This document shows positions 14,970 to 22,970 of a DNA stretch of 64,000 bases, piece by piece. This stretch comes from Bacillota bacterium. Its GTDB lineage: Bacteria; Bacillota; Clostridia; Acetivibrionales; DTU013. Under the pieces are notes generated by a model. It was not told where the DNA came from and did not search any database. It was given only the letters and a program-made list of their open reading frames with translations. Each line of letters opens with the position of its first letter. The first letter of the stretch is position 1. The stretch covers positions 1 to 64,000 of the forward strand of contig JAEZYU010000098.1 in NCBI GenBank assembly GCA_023418915.1, written 5' to 3'. The position numbers and the translations under genes were made by a program.

Positions 14970-16149
14970 AAAGCCTCCTGGCAATAATCTCAGTGAATTC
15001 TGACAGTCTGCCCTTTTGGTCACAGTATTTAAGTACTGTATACTTATCTTTCATGTTCATTGCATTGAGCATACTCTCGACAAATAACTCGCGGCTTATT
15101 CCAAGATCCTTAGGGTTAGTACTCGAACCAACCTTTTTAAGCAAGCTGGTAACACGATCGACTGTGGGATATACGATACCCTCAGGCAATATTTCCGATG
15201 CAAGCTCATACAGCATAGCTGTGACTACAGTACCAACACCAACAGCATTACCATGAAGAGGATGCTCAATCCCAGCCTCTACTGCCTTAATCTCCCAATA
15301 ATGTGCCAATTGGTGCTCTGTTCCGGACGCAGGTCTGGACACGCCGGCAAGGCCTATCGCCAGCCCGGTGATTATCAGAGCTTCTATCAGATATTGTATT
15401 GATCGTTCCTCTCTTTCAGCCAAGCCTTCGGAACTTTCTATACACTTTTCCACGCCTTTCTGAACTAGCTTTGCAATCGTGTCACAGTAATACTCGCCAT
15501 TGACAATTCTGGTAAGACTCCAGTCAGCAAGCGCAGTCAGCTTTCCCAATACATCACCGTATCCCGCCTGAATCATGACAAGGGGAGCACTCTGTAAAAC
15601 AGAGGTCTCTGCGTAAATTGCACAGGGGTAATGGCTGTAATAGCTGATTTTTTTTCTGCCCACAATAAGCGATGACCCAACTGACGCATACCCATCCATG
15701 GAAGGGGCTGTTGCTGCTACTGCGAAAGATTTTCCGGTCCTGAAACTTACGATCCTGGCAATATCGTTGATAACACCAGAGCCGACAGCTAAGATAAATG
15801 ATGTATCAGGTTCAAGCTCAAGAAGCACTCTGCCAATAGATCGTTCATCCGGGAGCAAAGCATGGTCTCCTGTATCAAACACAAATGATTTTAATTTGAA
15901 GCCTTCGTGTAATAAACGATTTATTACAGTCTCACCTAAAACACCGTATGTATTCTTGTCAGACAGCACAAAAAGATTAGTGCCGCGATAAGGCTCAAGG
16001 CCTTGTATAATCTCTTCTAAAGTGTCCTGTCCAATAGCCAATCTGCCTATATCAACAGAATGCTTTCTCCCACACGAGCAATCGAAGGATATTCCTGGCA
16101 TGCATTCGATATCCGTATTCAAAATGTCAAACATTCTCTCACGTCCCAT
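14962..16149 (-). CDS. sn-glycerol-1-phosphate dehydrogenase (AraM/EgsA-like)
   Basis: 395 residues of the iron/zinc alcohol-dehydrogenase-like family that reduces dihydroxyacetone phosphate to sn-glycerol-1-phosphate with NAD(P)H, the archaeal lipid stereoisomer. Visible features: AVGSGVINDIAR (nucleotide loop), PSMDGYASVGSSLI, metal-ligand Asp in GYGDVLGKLTALADW, and His ligands in GTEHQLAHYWE and EHPLHGNAVGVGT. In Bacillus the enzyme (AraM) feeds heptaprenylglyceryl phosphate synthesis through PcrB; no PcrB homologue is visible in this window. The start is uncertain: no strong ribosome binding site precedes 16149, and a second ATG lies five codons in. Co-transcribed with the HAD phosphatase gene. 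Confidence 0.9.
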   Translation of the reverse strand: MGRERMFDILNTDIECMPGISFDCSCGRKHSVDIGRLAIGQDTLEEIIQGLEPYRGTNLFVLSDKNTYGVLGETVINRLLHEGFKLKSFVFDTGDHALLPDERSIGRVLLELEPDTSFILAVGSGVINDIARIVSFRTGKSFAVAATAPSMDGYASVGSSLIVGRKKISYYSHYPCAIYAETSVLQSAPLVMIQAGYGDVLGKLTALADWSLTRIVNGEYYCDTIAKLVQKGVEKCIESSEGLAEREERSIQYLIEALIITGLAIGLAGVSRPASGTEHQLAHYWEIKAVEAGIEHPLHGNAVGVGTVVTAMLYELASEILPEGIVYPTVDRVTSLLKKVGSSTNPKDLGISRELFVESMLNAMNMKDKYTVLKYCDQKGRLSEFTEIIARRLYD

Positions 16150-16279
16150 CAGTTAATTATCATGTTGCTGTAAATCCGTACAGTCATATCATCTGATCTT
16201 TCCAAAGTAAGACCAAAGCCAGATTTTGTACATATAAACTCTACCACACATACTGACTTCAATCAATGGTAACAGAAGA

Positions 16280-16358
16280 GGGACAGTTCTTTACAGTAAC
16301 TATGGGTGTGGGGACGGTTCTTCACGGTAACTTTTTATAGGGACAGTTCTTTACAGTA
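16280..16358 (+). repeat. Three tandem GGGACAGTTCTTTACAGTA repeats
   Basis: Copies at 16280-16299, 16310-16331 and 16339-16358, unit spacing about 30 bp, with 'TTTACAGTAAC' or 'TTCACGGTAAC' following the core. They lie in the 618-bp gap 16150-16767, in which I see no gene. Confidence 0.85.
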
Positions 16359-16651
16359 GGCTAATTTGATCGCAGCAATTCTTTGACAATAAACATTCGA
16401 TATAACACTTTTTGGTCAGTTCCTAATTTTGAAGCAAGCTAAAACGATCATGTATGTCAGGGCTCATTAAGATACATACAAATTAACAAATGCACTTAAA
16501 ATTTGAAAACAAAGAACGTTACTTGTTTCTATTTCCCATAATTGAGAATTGGCCATGCAACAATTAACGTTCTTGTTCATCAATATAAATAATTTTGTAT
16601 CCTGCCAAGAGCAGTTACAGTAATAGTCAAAAACACGGGTGATTATTTTAA

Positions 16652-16754
16652 GAGAACTGTCCCTCTATACTCCTGATTCATATCACTTTTTGGAGAACTG
16701 TCCCCTGCAAACTACCCCCATCGGATACTTCCGTCCGCTGTAAAGAACTGTCCC
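16652..16754 (-). repeat. Three GAGAACTGTCCC repeats in inverted orientation
   Basis: Copies at 16652-16663, 16692-16705 and 16742-16754, oriented opposite to the trio at 16280-16358. The two trios form a large inverted arrangement around about 290 bp of apparently empty sequence. The last copy lies 14 bp after the stop of a small gene. Confidence 0.85.
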
Positions 16755-16767
16755 TCCGAAATCTTCA

Positions 16768-16905
16768 TCAGCGGCATTTTTTGCCCTTGGAGCTAGTGGA
16801 TCTTTCAAAACGTCCTTCACCGGCGTTCTCTCCCAGTTGGTCATTTCCTGCTGAAGGCTTCACCTTCTTGTTGACATCACTGGACTTACTTTTCTTACTT
16901 GACAT
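16768..16905 (-). CDS. Small basic protein, unknown
   Basis: 45 residues from ATG 16905; AAAGGAGG lies 6-7 nt upstream. A second ATG one codon earlier is too close to it. Very rich in Lys, Ser and Gly (MSSKKSKSSDVNKKVKPSAG start, SSKGKKCR end), so it should be unstructured and cationic. The strong ribosome binding site is the main evidence. No family recognised; the composition resembles small acid-soluble or DNA-associated spore peptides only loosely. It shares direction with uvsE upstream, from which it is 140 bp distant. Confidence 0.5.
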   Translation of the reverse strand: MSSKKSKSSDVNKKVKPSAGNDQLGENAGEGRFERSTSSKGKKCR

Positions 16906-17044
16906 CATATGCCTCCTTTCATCAATCATATATTTTAATCTTACCGAACTAATACATGTCAACGGCAAAGCTAAAATACTATAGATATAATATCCGCAGT
17001 TTTATACAAATTATGCCTGAGAACTAACATACAGTTACAGCCTT

Positions 17045-18025
17045 TCAGTATTTCCCGTATATACTAAATTCGCCGTTACTCAATTTTTCTATTCCCCCGG
17101 TTCCGGCTAGCTCCTCTGAAAGCTTAAGTAATGCGGTATCCTTAGCTTTAGCCTCTAGCATGATATCAATATCACTGCCTGTATCTTTGGCAATATCTAA
17201 AAAAATTACAAAGCTGTCATAATCTATATAATCGGCATGGCTTCTGAAATCCTTGCTGCTTTTGGGACTTGAAAAATGAATCTTGGGATTGAATTCTTCA
17301 CCATCCCATGTTCTAAATATCTCTGGCAGGATTTGCTTAAGCTCACTCGGTTCAAGAAGGCAATTATGATGATGTACGTCCAGTACCATAGGCAGCTTGA
17401 CTTTTTTACATATGTCCAGAACATCATAAGTGTTGAATGATTTGTCGTCATTTTCAATAATCAGTCGTTTTCTGATCCTATCCGGTAGTTTTTCGCAGTT
17501 CTCACAAAATCTTTCGGCAGAATCTCTTTTGTTACCATAAACCCCACCGACATGCAATACCAATTTATATTTGTAATCAACAAGGCCCATAGCTTCATAT
17601 AGTTTGACATGGTAGTCAAGATCTCTTAAGGCGTCATCATGCACTTTTGCAACAGGCGAGTTTATAAGTGTGAAATGGTCAGGGTGAGCACTGATACGAA
17701 AGTTGTTTTCTATGATAAAGCTGCCAAGCTCCTCCAGATCACTTTTAAAATCAGTGATATAGTCCCAGTTGGATAATTCAGGGTGAGTAGCCAGTGGTAC
17801 AAGCTTGGATGTCAGTCGGTAGACAGGTATGCCCAGCGCTTTATTATACCTCAATATTCTGAGCGTATTCAGAAGGTTCTTATTCGTAATTCTTCTCAGC
17901 CTATTGAATCTTGGATTTCCTTCAGGCAGATTCGAATATGTTTTATATGTCACTGTTCCCGACGGTGAACAGTCTTCCAGGCCTAAAGTCATTGCCACGT
18001 ATCCTAATCTGAACTTCACATTCAT
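17045..18025 (-). CDS. uvsE: UV damage endonuclease UvsE/UvdE
   Basis: 326 residues. TIM-barrel UV damage endonuclease that nicks DNA 5' of cyclobutane dimers, 6-4 photoproducts and abasic sites. Family signatures in order: RLGYVAMTLGL, YRLTSKLVPLATHPE, RISAHPDHFTLINSP, LVLHVGGVYGNK, RLIIENDDKSF, VLDVHHHNC and KIHFSSPK, which supply the His, Glu and Asp ligands of the metal cluster. In spore formers it protects germinating spores. The GTG-GTG-ATG series at the start makes 18025 the likeliest initiation site; the ribosome binding site is weak. Monocistronic or followed by the small basic gene. Confidence 0.93.
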   Translation of the reverse strand: MNVKFRLGYVAMTLGLEDCSPSGTVTYKTYSNLPEGNPRFNRLRRITNKNLLNTLRILRYNKALGIPVYRLTSKLVPLATHPELSNWDYITDFKSDLEELGSFIIENNFRISAHPDHFTLINSPVAKVHDDALRDLDYHVKLYEAMGLVDYKYKLVLHVGGVYGNKRDSAERFCENCEKLPDRIRKRLIIENDDKSFNTYDVLDICKKVKLPMVLDVHHHNCLLEPSELKQILPEIFRTWDGEEFNPKIHFSSPKSSKDFRSHADYIDYDSFVIFLDIAKDTGSDIDIMLEAKAKDTALLKLSEELAGTGGIEKLSNGEFSIYGKY

Positions 18026-18140
18026 CACCACATCGCATTCTCTTAATAATTTCCCAAAAATAAAAAAACATATGCAGAGCAGAGTAAAGCAATTTATTTA
18101 GTGAAGGATTTCTACAAAAAATATGGAATAATAAATCATC

Positions 18141-18154
18141 AGGGACAGTCCTCC
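18141..18154 (+). repeat. AGGGACAGTCCTCC repeat variant
   Basis: Variant copy 36 bp upstream of the RluA-family gene start, in the divergent region between uvsE and that gene. Confidence 0.6.
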
Positions 18155-18189
18155 AAATTAAGGTCAGACGCACCGGAAGGGGAAAAACA

Positions 18190-19161
18190 ATGCGCTCACA
18201 TATTGTACAAAAAGACAATTCAAATATGAAAGCAGAAAAATTTATTTCAACCATGCACCCGAAGTTATCCTACAGCACCCTTCAAAAGGCATTCAGAAAA
18301 CGGGACATTAAAGTGAACGGCAAAAGGATCGGCAGAAATTACATGGTAAAAACAGGCGATGTAGTGGAAATATATATCACAGACGAACATCTCCTGGGAT
18401 CAGTAAAAAGCATCATTACCAAATCACAGATGGGCTTTACGGTTGTTTATGAGGATGAGAACCTGCTTCTGGTCAACAAAAAGCAGGGTATACCAGTCCA
18501 CCCGGATAAGGACCAAGTACAAAATACATTAATAGATCAGGTTCGAGATTACCTTAAGCAAAATAGAATCAAGACAGAGCGCACTGAAGAATTCCAGCCT
18601 TTGTTGTGTCACAGACTGGACCGTAACACAGGAGGACTCACAATCATAGCAAAAAACCATATAAGTCACGATACTTTATTGGAAAAGATCGAAAAAGGTG
18701 AAATACGAAAATTCTATAAATGTCTGGTATTAGGATGTCCCGAAAGGGAGGAAGCACTGCTGAAAGCTCATCTCTGGAAGGATGCAAGCAAAAGCAAAGT
18801 ATTCATCAGTCATCAAAAAACGACAGGTGCAGTAAATATAACAACAAAATATAGGGTTCTTAAATATGACCCGACCAATGACATCAGCCTGCTTGAAGTA
18901 GAACTGATAACAGGCCGCACACATCAGATCAGGGCGCATATGGCTTTCATGGGTCACCCTGTACTCGGCGACGGAAAATACGGAATAAATTCCGTAAATC
19001 GGAAATTTGGTATAAAAATGCAGGCGTTGTGGGCATATAAGCTATTCTTCGATTTCAAAGACCAATCTGCACTAGACTACTTAAGCCAGCGGGAATTCAC
19101 AGTTGTGCCGGACTTCGACATAAAGAGAATAGATTCACTACAACAAAAGTTTATTTTGTGA
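18190..19161 (+). CDS. RluA-family pseudouridine synthase
   Basis: 323 residues. An N-terminal S4-like RNA-binding region (about 14-75: LSYSTLQKAFRKRDIKVNGK) precedes the RluA/RsuA catalytic domain. The catalytic aspartate lies in CHRLDRNTGGL; later motifs are GRTHQIRAHMAFMGHPVLGD. It isomerises uridine in rRNA or tRNA; the exact site cannot be read from sequence (RluC/RluD-like). AAGGGG precedes the ATG at 18190. A terminator follows after 53 bp, so it is a single-gene unit, divergent from uvsE. Confidence 0.9.
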   Translation: MRSHIVQKDNSNMKAEKFISTMHPKLSYSTLQKAFRKRDIKVNGKRIGRNYMVKTGDVVEIYITDEHLLGSVKSIITKSQMGFTVVYEDENLLLVNKKQGIPVHPDKDQVQNTLIDQVRDYLKQNRIKTERTEEFQPLLCHRLDRNTGGLTIIAKNHISHDTLLEKIEKGEIRKFYKCLVLGCPEREEALLKAHLWKDASKSKVFISHQKTTGAVNITTKYRVLKYDPTNDISLLEVELITGRTHQIRAHMAFMGHPVLGDGKYGINSVNRKFGIKMQALWAYKLFFDFKDQSALDYLSQREFTVVPDFDIKRIDSLQQKFIL

Positions 19162-19214
19162 TAAGGCTCAATAAATTTTCCATATGCTTTAAGTACATAC
19201 TGCAAAAATAAACC

Positions 19215-19255
19215 AAAGCGGCATATTCGCTCCTGCAAACAGCCGCTTTTTTCTG
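19215..19255 (+). terminator. Terminator after the RluA-family gene
   Basis: AAAGCGGC (19215-19222) pairs with GCCGCTTT (19242-19249) and is followed by a T run. Confidence 0.8.
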
Positions 19256-19286
19256 CATTCGGAAAAGTTTTCACAAGATGGTTCGT

Positions 19287-20054
19287 CTACTTTCCAATAA
19301 ACTGCTGTACCAATATCTTGCCATAAGTTGCACTGCTTTCAATTCCAATACCGGTAACTTTAAATCCTGTATTCAGGATGTTTTTCTTGTGCGTATCCGA
19401 AGACATCCAAGCCTTGAATGCACCTTCCACCGTTTTATTTCCGGCTATATTTTCTCCGGCTGACCTAAATGTGTTTTCGAACTGTCTCATCATATCAAAC
19501 GGTGAGCCATACGTCGGTGACTGATGAGAAAAATAATTGTTGTCAACCATGTCCTTTGCCTTGGTCCTTGCAACCCTCATCAAGTTCTCATCAATTGCAA
19601 GGGGTTCAAGTCCTTTTTCTTCACGTGCCTTATTGACCAGCTCCAGCAGCTTTTGCTCGTCCTCAGTCAATACTACCTTGCCTGCCGAAGGAGAGGCTGC
19701 GTTTCCTTCCAATGCACTAATGTTCGCAGAAACCGGTATTGATTCATCATTTCCAATATCGATATATTTGCCGTAAACTGTGCCAACTGTGCCTGTGTCA
19801 GGATTATAAACCGCATACCATTCGCCAAGCCTTCCCATCACTGTTAGCTTCTGTCCCTTTGTCAGCAAGCATATCGAGGGGTAGTCAGTTGACGGTCCCT
19901 CTCTCAGATTCAATGCCTGCACATTTACTTCCGCAGTGCTACCGCCAGCCTGCTCAAAGGCCAGCTGCATGCCACCTCCCGAAGGTGCTGCATAACACGT
20001 GGTCGAAATCAGCAATACAGTCAATGCAACTAAAATGATGATCTTTCTTTTCAT
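19287..20054 (-). CDS. Secreted SH3b plus CAP (SCP/YkwD-like) domain protein
   Basis: 255 residues. A signal peptide (1-23, ending TCYA-AP) is followed by a bacterial SH3 domain (about 35-95: VNVQALNLREGPSTDYPSI, GQKLTVMGRLGEWYAV) and a CAP/SCP domain (about 130-255: LLELVNKAREEKGLEPL, ARTKAKDMVDNNYFSHQSP, AGENIAGNKTVEGAFKAWM, HKKNILN). CAP proteins of the YkwD type are secreted and often sporulation-linked; their molecular activity is not settled. GGAGGT lies 7 nt before the ATG at 20054. The gene is convergent with the RluA-family gene. Confidence 0.9.
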   Translation of the reverse strand: MKRKIIILVALTVLLISTTCYAAPSGGGMQLAFEQAGGSTAEVNVQALNLREGPSTDYPSICLLTKGQKLTVMGRLGEWYAVYNPDTGTVGTVYGKYIDIGNDESIPVSANISALEGNAASPSAGKVVLTEDEQKLLELVNKAREEKGLEPLAIDENLMRVARTKAKDMVDNNYFSHQSPTYGSPFDMMRQFENTFRSAGENIAGNKTVEGAFKAWMSSDTHKKNILNTGFKVTGIGIESSATYGKILVQQFIGK

Positions 20055-20355
20055 ACTATTACCTCCAATTACCTCATAATGCAAAAATATTTGAATTATA
20101 CTGATAATAGTATTGACAAAAATTTTTGAATTATTTGCATTTATGTGGCAATTGGGTAATAAATTTTCATCACCCCGCTGTCAATTTCTTTTGCTACAAG
20201 CTCTTGCACTGCTGTAAATTTTTTTGCTACATGCCTCGTTATAGCCTCAAAAGCACTCATTCGTTAACGGCCTTACATTTATTATCAGCTATCTCAATGA
20301 GCCGGAGCAGTCCAGCAATCCCTGCGTAATCCGGCCGCATGACCGCATTAGCCGC

Positions 20356-21792
20356 TTAATACGCCTTACCCCAATAAACAAGCATCTTTGCTTGCTTGTC
20401 GCAGCAAATGCATTTATCGGAAACAGACTGTCCATCAAACGGTATACAACGTGATGTAGCTCCTGTCTTTTCTTTGATAATATCCTCACACGCCCTGTCT
20501 CCGCACCACATCGCTTTGATAAATCCAGGCGTCGTATTGATGATTCGTTCAAACTCTGACATCTCAACAGCAGTAAAGGTTTTCTCGTCTCTTAGCGCAG
20601 CCGCCTTGCTTAGGAGATTGCTGTGAATCGAATCAAGCAGCTCCTTTACTCTGATCTCCAGTTCATCTATCGGCGCAAATGTCTTTTCTCCTGTATCCCT
20701 CCTGACAAGCACAACCTGATCCTTCTCAATGTCCTTAGGTCCTATTTCAAGCCTGATGGGTACACCCTTCATCTCGTGCTCACTGAATTTCCATCCAGGT
20801 GATTTGTCACTGTCATCAATCCTGACTCTTGCAGCACCAGCCAACCTCGTGCAGATCTCCGACGCTTTCTCAAGCACGCCCGCTTTATGCTGTGAGATCG
20901 GTATTACCACTACCTGTACCGGCGCAACCTTCGGCGGAAGCACAAGCCCGCTGTCATCGCCATGTACCATGATAAGAGCACCTATCAGTCGTGTAGTCAT
21001 TCCCCAGGATGTTTGATGCACATACTGGAGCTGATTCGAGCTGTCGGTATACTGTATATCAAATGCTCTTGCAAAACCGTCACCGAAGTTGTGTGTAGTA
21101 CCGGACTGCAGCGCAATACCATTATGCATGAGCGCCTCGATCGTATATGTAGCATTAGCTCCAGCAAATTTCTCTTTTTCAGTTTTCTGACCTTTAACAA
21201 CAGGAATTGCCAGCACATTTTCGCATAATTCGGCATACACATTCAACATTCTGATTGTTTCCTCCTGGGCTTCATCGGCCGTTGCATGTGCGGTATGCCC
21301 CTCCTGCCACAAAAACTCCAATGTCCTGAGGAAGGGACGAGTCGTCTTCTCCCATCTGACAACAGAGCACCATTGATTATATAGCTTTGGCAGATCTCTG
21401 TAAGAGTGAATAATGTTTTTATAATGGTCACAAAAAAGTGTTTCAGAAGTCGGTCTCACACATAACCTTTCAGTCAATTTTTCGCTTCCTCCATGAGTCA
21501 CCCACGCAACCTCGGGAGCAAATCCTTCAACATGGTCCTTCTCCTTTTGCAGCAGACTTTCAGGGATAAACATCGGCATGTAAACATTTTCATGACCGGT
21601 TTCCTTGAATCTGCAGTCCAGCTCCCTCTGGATATTTTCCCAGATCGCATACCCGTAAGGTCTGATTATCATACAGCCCCTTACGCTGGAATAATCGACA
21701 AGATCAGCCTTCTTGATTACATCAGTGTACCACTGTGTAAAATCCTGATTCATAGATGTTATTTCCTCTACGAATTTTTTATCCTGTGCCAT
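20356..21792 (-). CDS. proS: Prolyl-tRNA synthetase (short, archaeal/eukaryotic type)
   Basis: 478 residues; charges tRNA-Pro with proline in the cytoplasm. Class II motifs are visible: VRGCMIIRPYGYAIWENIQ (motif 1 region), RPTSETLFCDHYK, LYNQWCSVVRWE and TRPFLRTLEFLWQEGHTAH (motif 2 region), and a Thr-rich TSWGMTTRLIGALI (motif 3). Anticodon-binding domain from about 280, then the C-terminal zinc-binding-type extension with CGDRACEDI and CICCDKQAK, ending in Tyr as in the ProS type 3 family. The editing insertion of the long bacterial form is absent. GGAG lies 9 nt before ATG 21792. Expression is controlled by the T-box leader immediately upstream. Confidence 0.96.
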   Translation of the reverse strand: MAQDKKFVEEITSMNQDFTQWYTDVIKKADLVDYSSVRGCMIIRPYGYAIWENIQRELDCRFKETGHENVYMPMFIPESLLQKEKDHVEGFAPEVAWVTHGGSEKLTERLCVRPTSETLFCDHYKNIIHSYRDLPKLYNQWCSVVRWEKTTRPFLRTLEFLWQEGHTAHATADEAQEETIRMLNVYAELCENVLAIPVVKGQKTEKEKFAGANATYTIEALMHNGIALQSGTTHNFGDGFARAFDIQYTDSSNQLQYVHQTSWGMTTRLIGALIMVHGDDSGLVLPPKVAPVQVVVIPISQHKAGVLEKASEICTRLAGAARVRIDDSDKSPGWKFSEHEMKGVPIRLEIGPKDIEKDQVVLVRRDTGEKTFAPIDELEIRVKELLDSIHSNLLSKAAALRDEKTFTAVEMSEFERIINTTPGFIKAMWCGDRACEDIIKEKTGATSRCIPFDGQSVSDKCICCDKQAKMLVYWGKAY

Positions 21793-21820
21793 ATCAACAA
21801 CTCCTTTGTTTAGTGTCAAA

Positions 21821-22035
21821 AATCAAAAAACGCCCCTGTAACTGCAGGGACGAATCTAACTCCGCGGTACCACCCAATTTGGAAAACCCGACTCAAAGGT
21901 CATACCGTCAAACATATCAGGCATAACCATACAGCTTGTATCGCAGCTAACACGGCAGCTTCATCAGCTGCATCTCAGGGGTGGGAAGAAAGGCCAGCCT
22001 TTCGCATTCCCGTCATCGACGTTTGATTATTTTAG
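21821..22035 (-). ncRNA. T-box riboswitch leader of proS
   Basis: Transcribed on the minus strand between its promoter and proS. The T-box TGGGTGGTACCGCGG (complement of 21862-21876) is followed by an attenuator hairpin CGTCCCTG-N6-CAGGGGCG and a U run (21821-21852). Uncharged tRNA binding should favour the antiterminator and let transcription enter proS. TCAAAC and GTTTGA (near 22025 and 21910) close stem I, with a GAUGA kink-turn motif on its 5' side. The Pro codon CCU at 21921-21919 in the 3' side is the candidate specifier. The leader is short for a T-box, so the specifier assignment is less certain than the T-box itself. Confidence 0.9.
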
Positions 22036-22039
22036 CTGT

Positions 22040-22068
22040 AGTATAATACACCAATACTGAGCTGTCAA
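22040..22068 (-). promoter_or_regulatory. SigA promoter of the proS T-box leader
   Basis: TTGACA (22068-22063), 17-bp spacer, TATACT (22045-22040) on the minus strand; transcription would start near 22033, at the foot of stem I. Confidence 0.85.
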
Positions 22069-22280
22069 TACTACGATATACTTCTTTCCAGCCAAAGCTC
22101 TTATACCGCAGCACCTATACCGCAGCAGCACGAATATGCCATTTTCCCGGCAATAGCTCATAATAGGCAATATATTTTGACAAAACAAACAAGCGGCAAT
22201 ATAATTCAATTAAGTACGGATTAAGAGGTGCTTAAAATAAGTACTAATACTGCCATACCAGGCGGAATGCGAGTGGTAAC

Positions 22281-22751
22281 ATGAAGGTAGGCATAGGTCA
22301 GGACAGTCACAGATTTGATTTTGAAGATAATGAAAAAAAACTGATACTGGGCGGGATCGTTTTTGAAGATGAACCTCCTCTAAAAGGCAACAGCGATGCA
22401 GATGTGATCCTGCATTCCATCACTAATGCAATATCAGGAGTAACCTGTGTAAACATTCTCGGCGAAGTAAGCGACGACCTTTGTCTGAAAAAGGGAATAA
22501 CAGACAGCAGCGTCTATCTGAAAGAAGCACTCTCGCACCTGCATGAGTACAGAATAGTGCATCTTTCGATTTCACTAGAATGCAGGAGACCTAAGATATC
22601 ACCGAGAATAAACGAAATTCGTCAGAGCCTGTCAGTTCTGCTGGGTATACCAGAAAACTGTATCGGTATCACTGCAACCACAGGGGAGGAACTGACATCA
22701 TTCGGTCAGGGCCTAGGTATTCAAGTCCTGAGTATAATAACAGTTATTTAG
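22281..22751 (+). CDS. IspF-like protein, divergent 2-C-methylerythritol 2,4-cyclodiphosphate synthase family member
   Basis: 156 residues, full length for IspF, which forms the cyclodiphosphate in the non-mevalonate isoprenoid pathway. The metal ligands are kept: Asp8 and His10 in GQDSHRF and His45 in SDADVILH. The C-terminal ATTGEELTSFGQGLGIQ also fits. Other parts differ from standard IspF: the GHSDGD histidine is Asn37 (GNSDAD), and the glycine-rich GLGDIGxHFPD stretch reads VNILGEVSDDL. It may be a clostridial subfamily with the normal activity or a paralogue with another substrate. The gene is not fused to or adjacent to ispD (2.3 kb away, opposite strand). The ribosome binding site is weak (GAGTGG). 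Confidence 0.8.
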   Translation: MKVGIGQDSHRFDFEDNEKKLILGGIVFEDEPPLKGNSDADVILHSITNAISGVTCVNILGEVSDDLCLKKGITDSSVYLKEALSHLHEYRIVHLSISLECRRPKISPRINEIRQSLSVLLGIPENCIGITATTGEELTSFGQGLGIQVLSIITVI

Positions 22752-22787
22752 GTCGTCAATATACATCATCCAACAACCAAATTACAA

Positions 22788-22901
22788 AGGGGGACATATG
22801 TTCTTATTGAAGAGCTGTCCCCTTTCTGAATATTGAAGAACTGTCCCCAAAAGCAAAAAAATTAAAAAGGGGACATGTGTCTTCGTTGAAGAACTGTCCC
22901 C
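22788..22901. repeat. Cluster of GGGGACA/TGTCCCC repeat hairpins
   Basis: Two facing pairs: GGGGGACATATGTTCTT with GAAGAGCTGTCCCC (22788-22823), and GGGGACATGTGTCTTC with GAAGAACTGTCCCC (22869-22901), plus a single GAAGAACTGTCCCC (22835-22848). Each pair can fold into a hairpin of about 14 bp. Located between the convergent IspF-like and NatB genes, where they may also terminate transcription. Confidence 0.8.
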
Positions 22902-22912
22902 ATACGATTCAT

Positions 22913-22968
22913 GAAAATTTCTGCTTGTTGAGAAATTTTCTTTCATGGTCACAAAATATCCAAAAATA
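22913..22968. repeat. Fragment of the TATAACG/GCCTCG dispersed element
   Basis: Carries the A/T palindrome and the GTCACAAAATATCCAAAA module found at 7.4 and 11.75 kb; the terminal parts are missing. Confidence 0.5.
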
Positions 22969-22970
22969 GC

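Noticed and set aside
16280..16754. Possible CRISPR array from regularly spaced short repeats
   Set aside because: Only three units per side, short cores, similar spacer text, opposite orientations and no cas genes; fits a dispersed repeat family instead.
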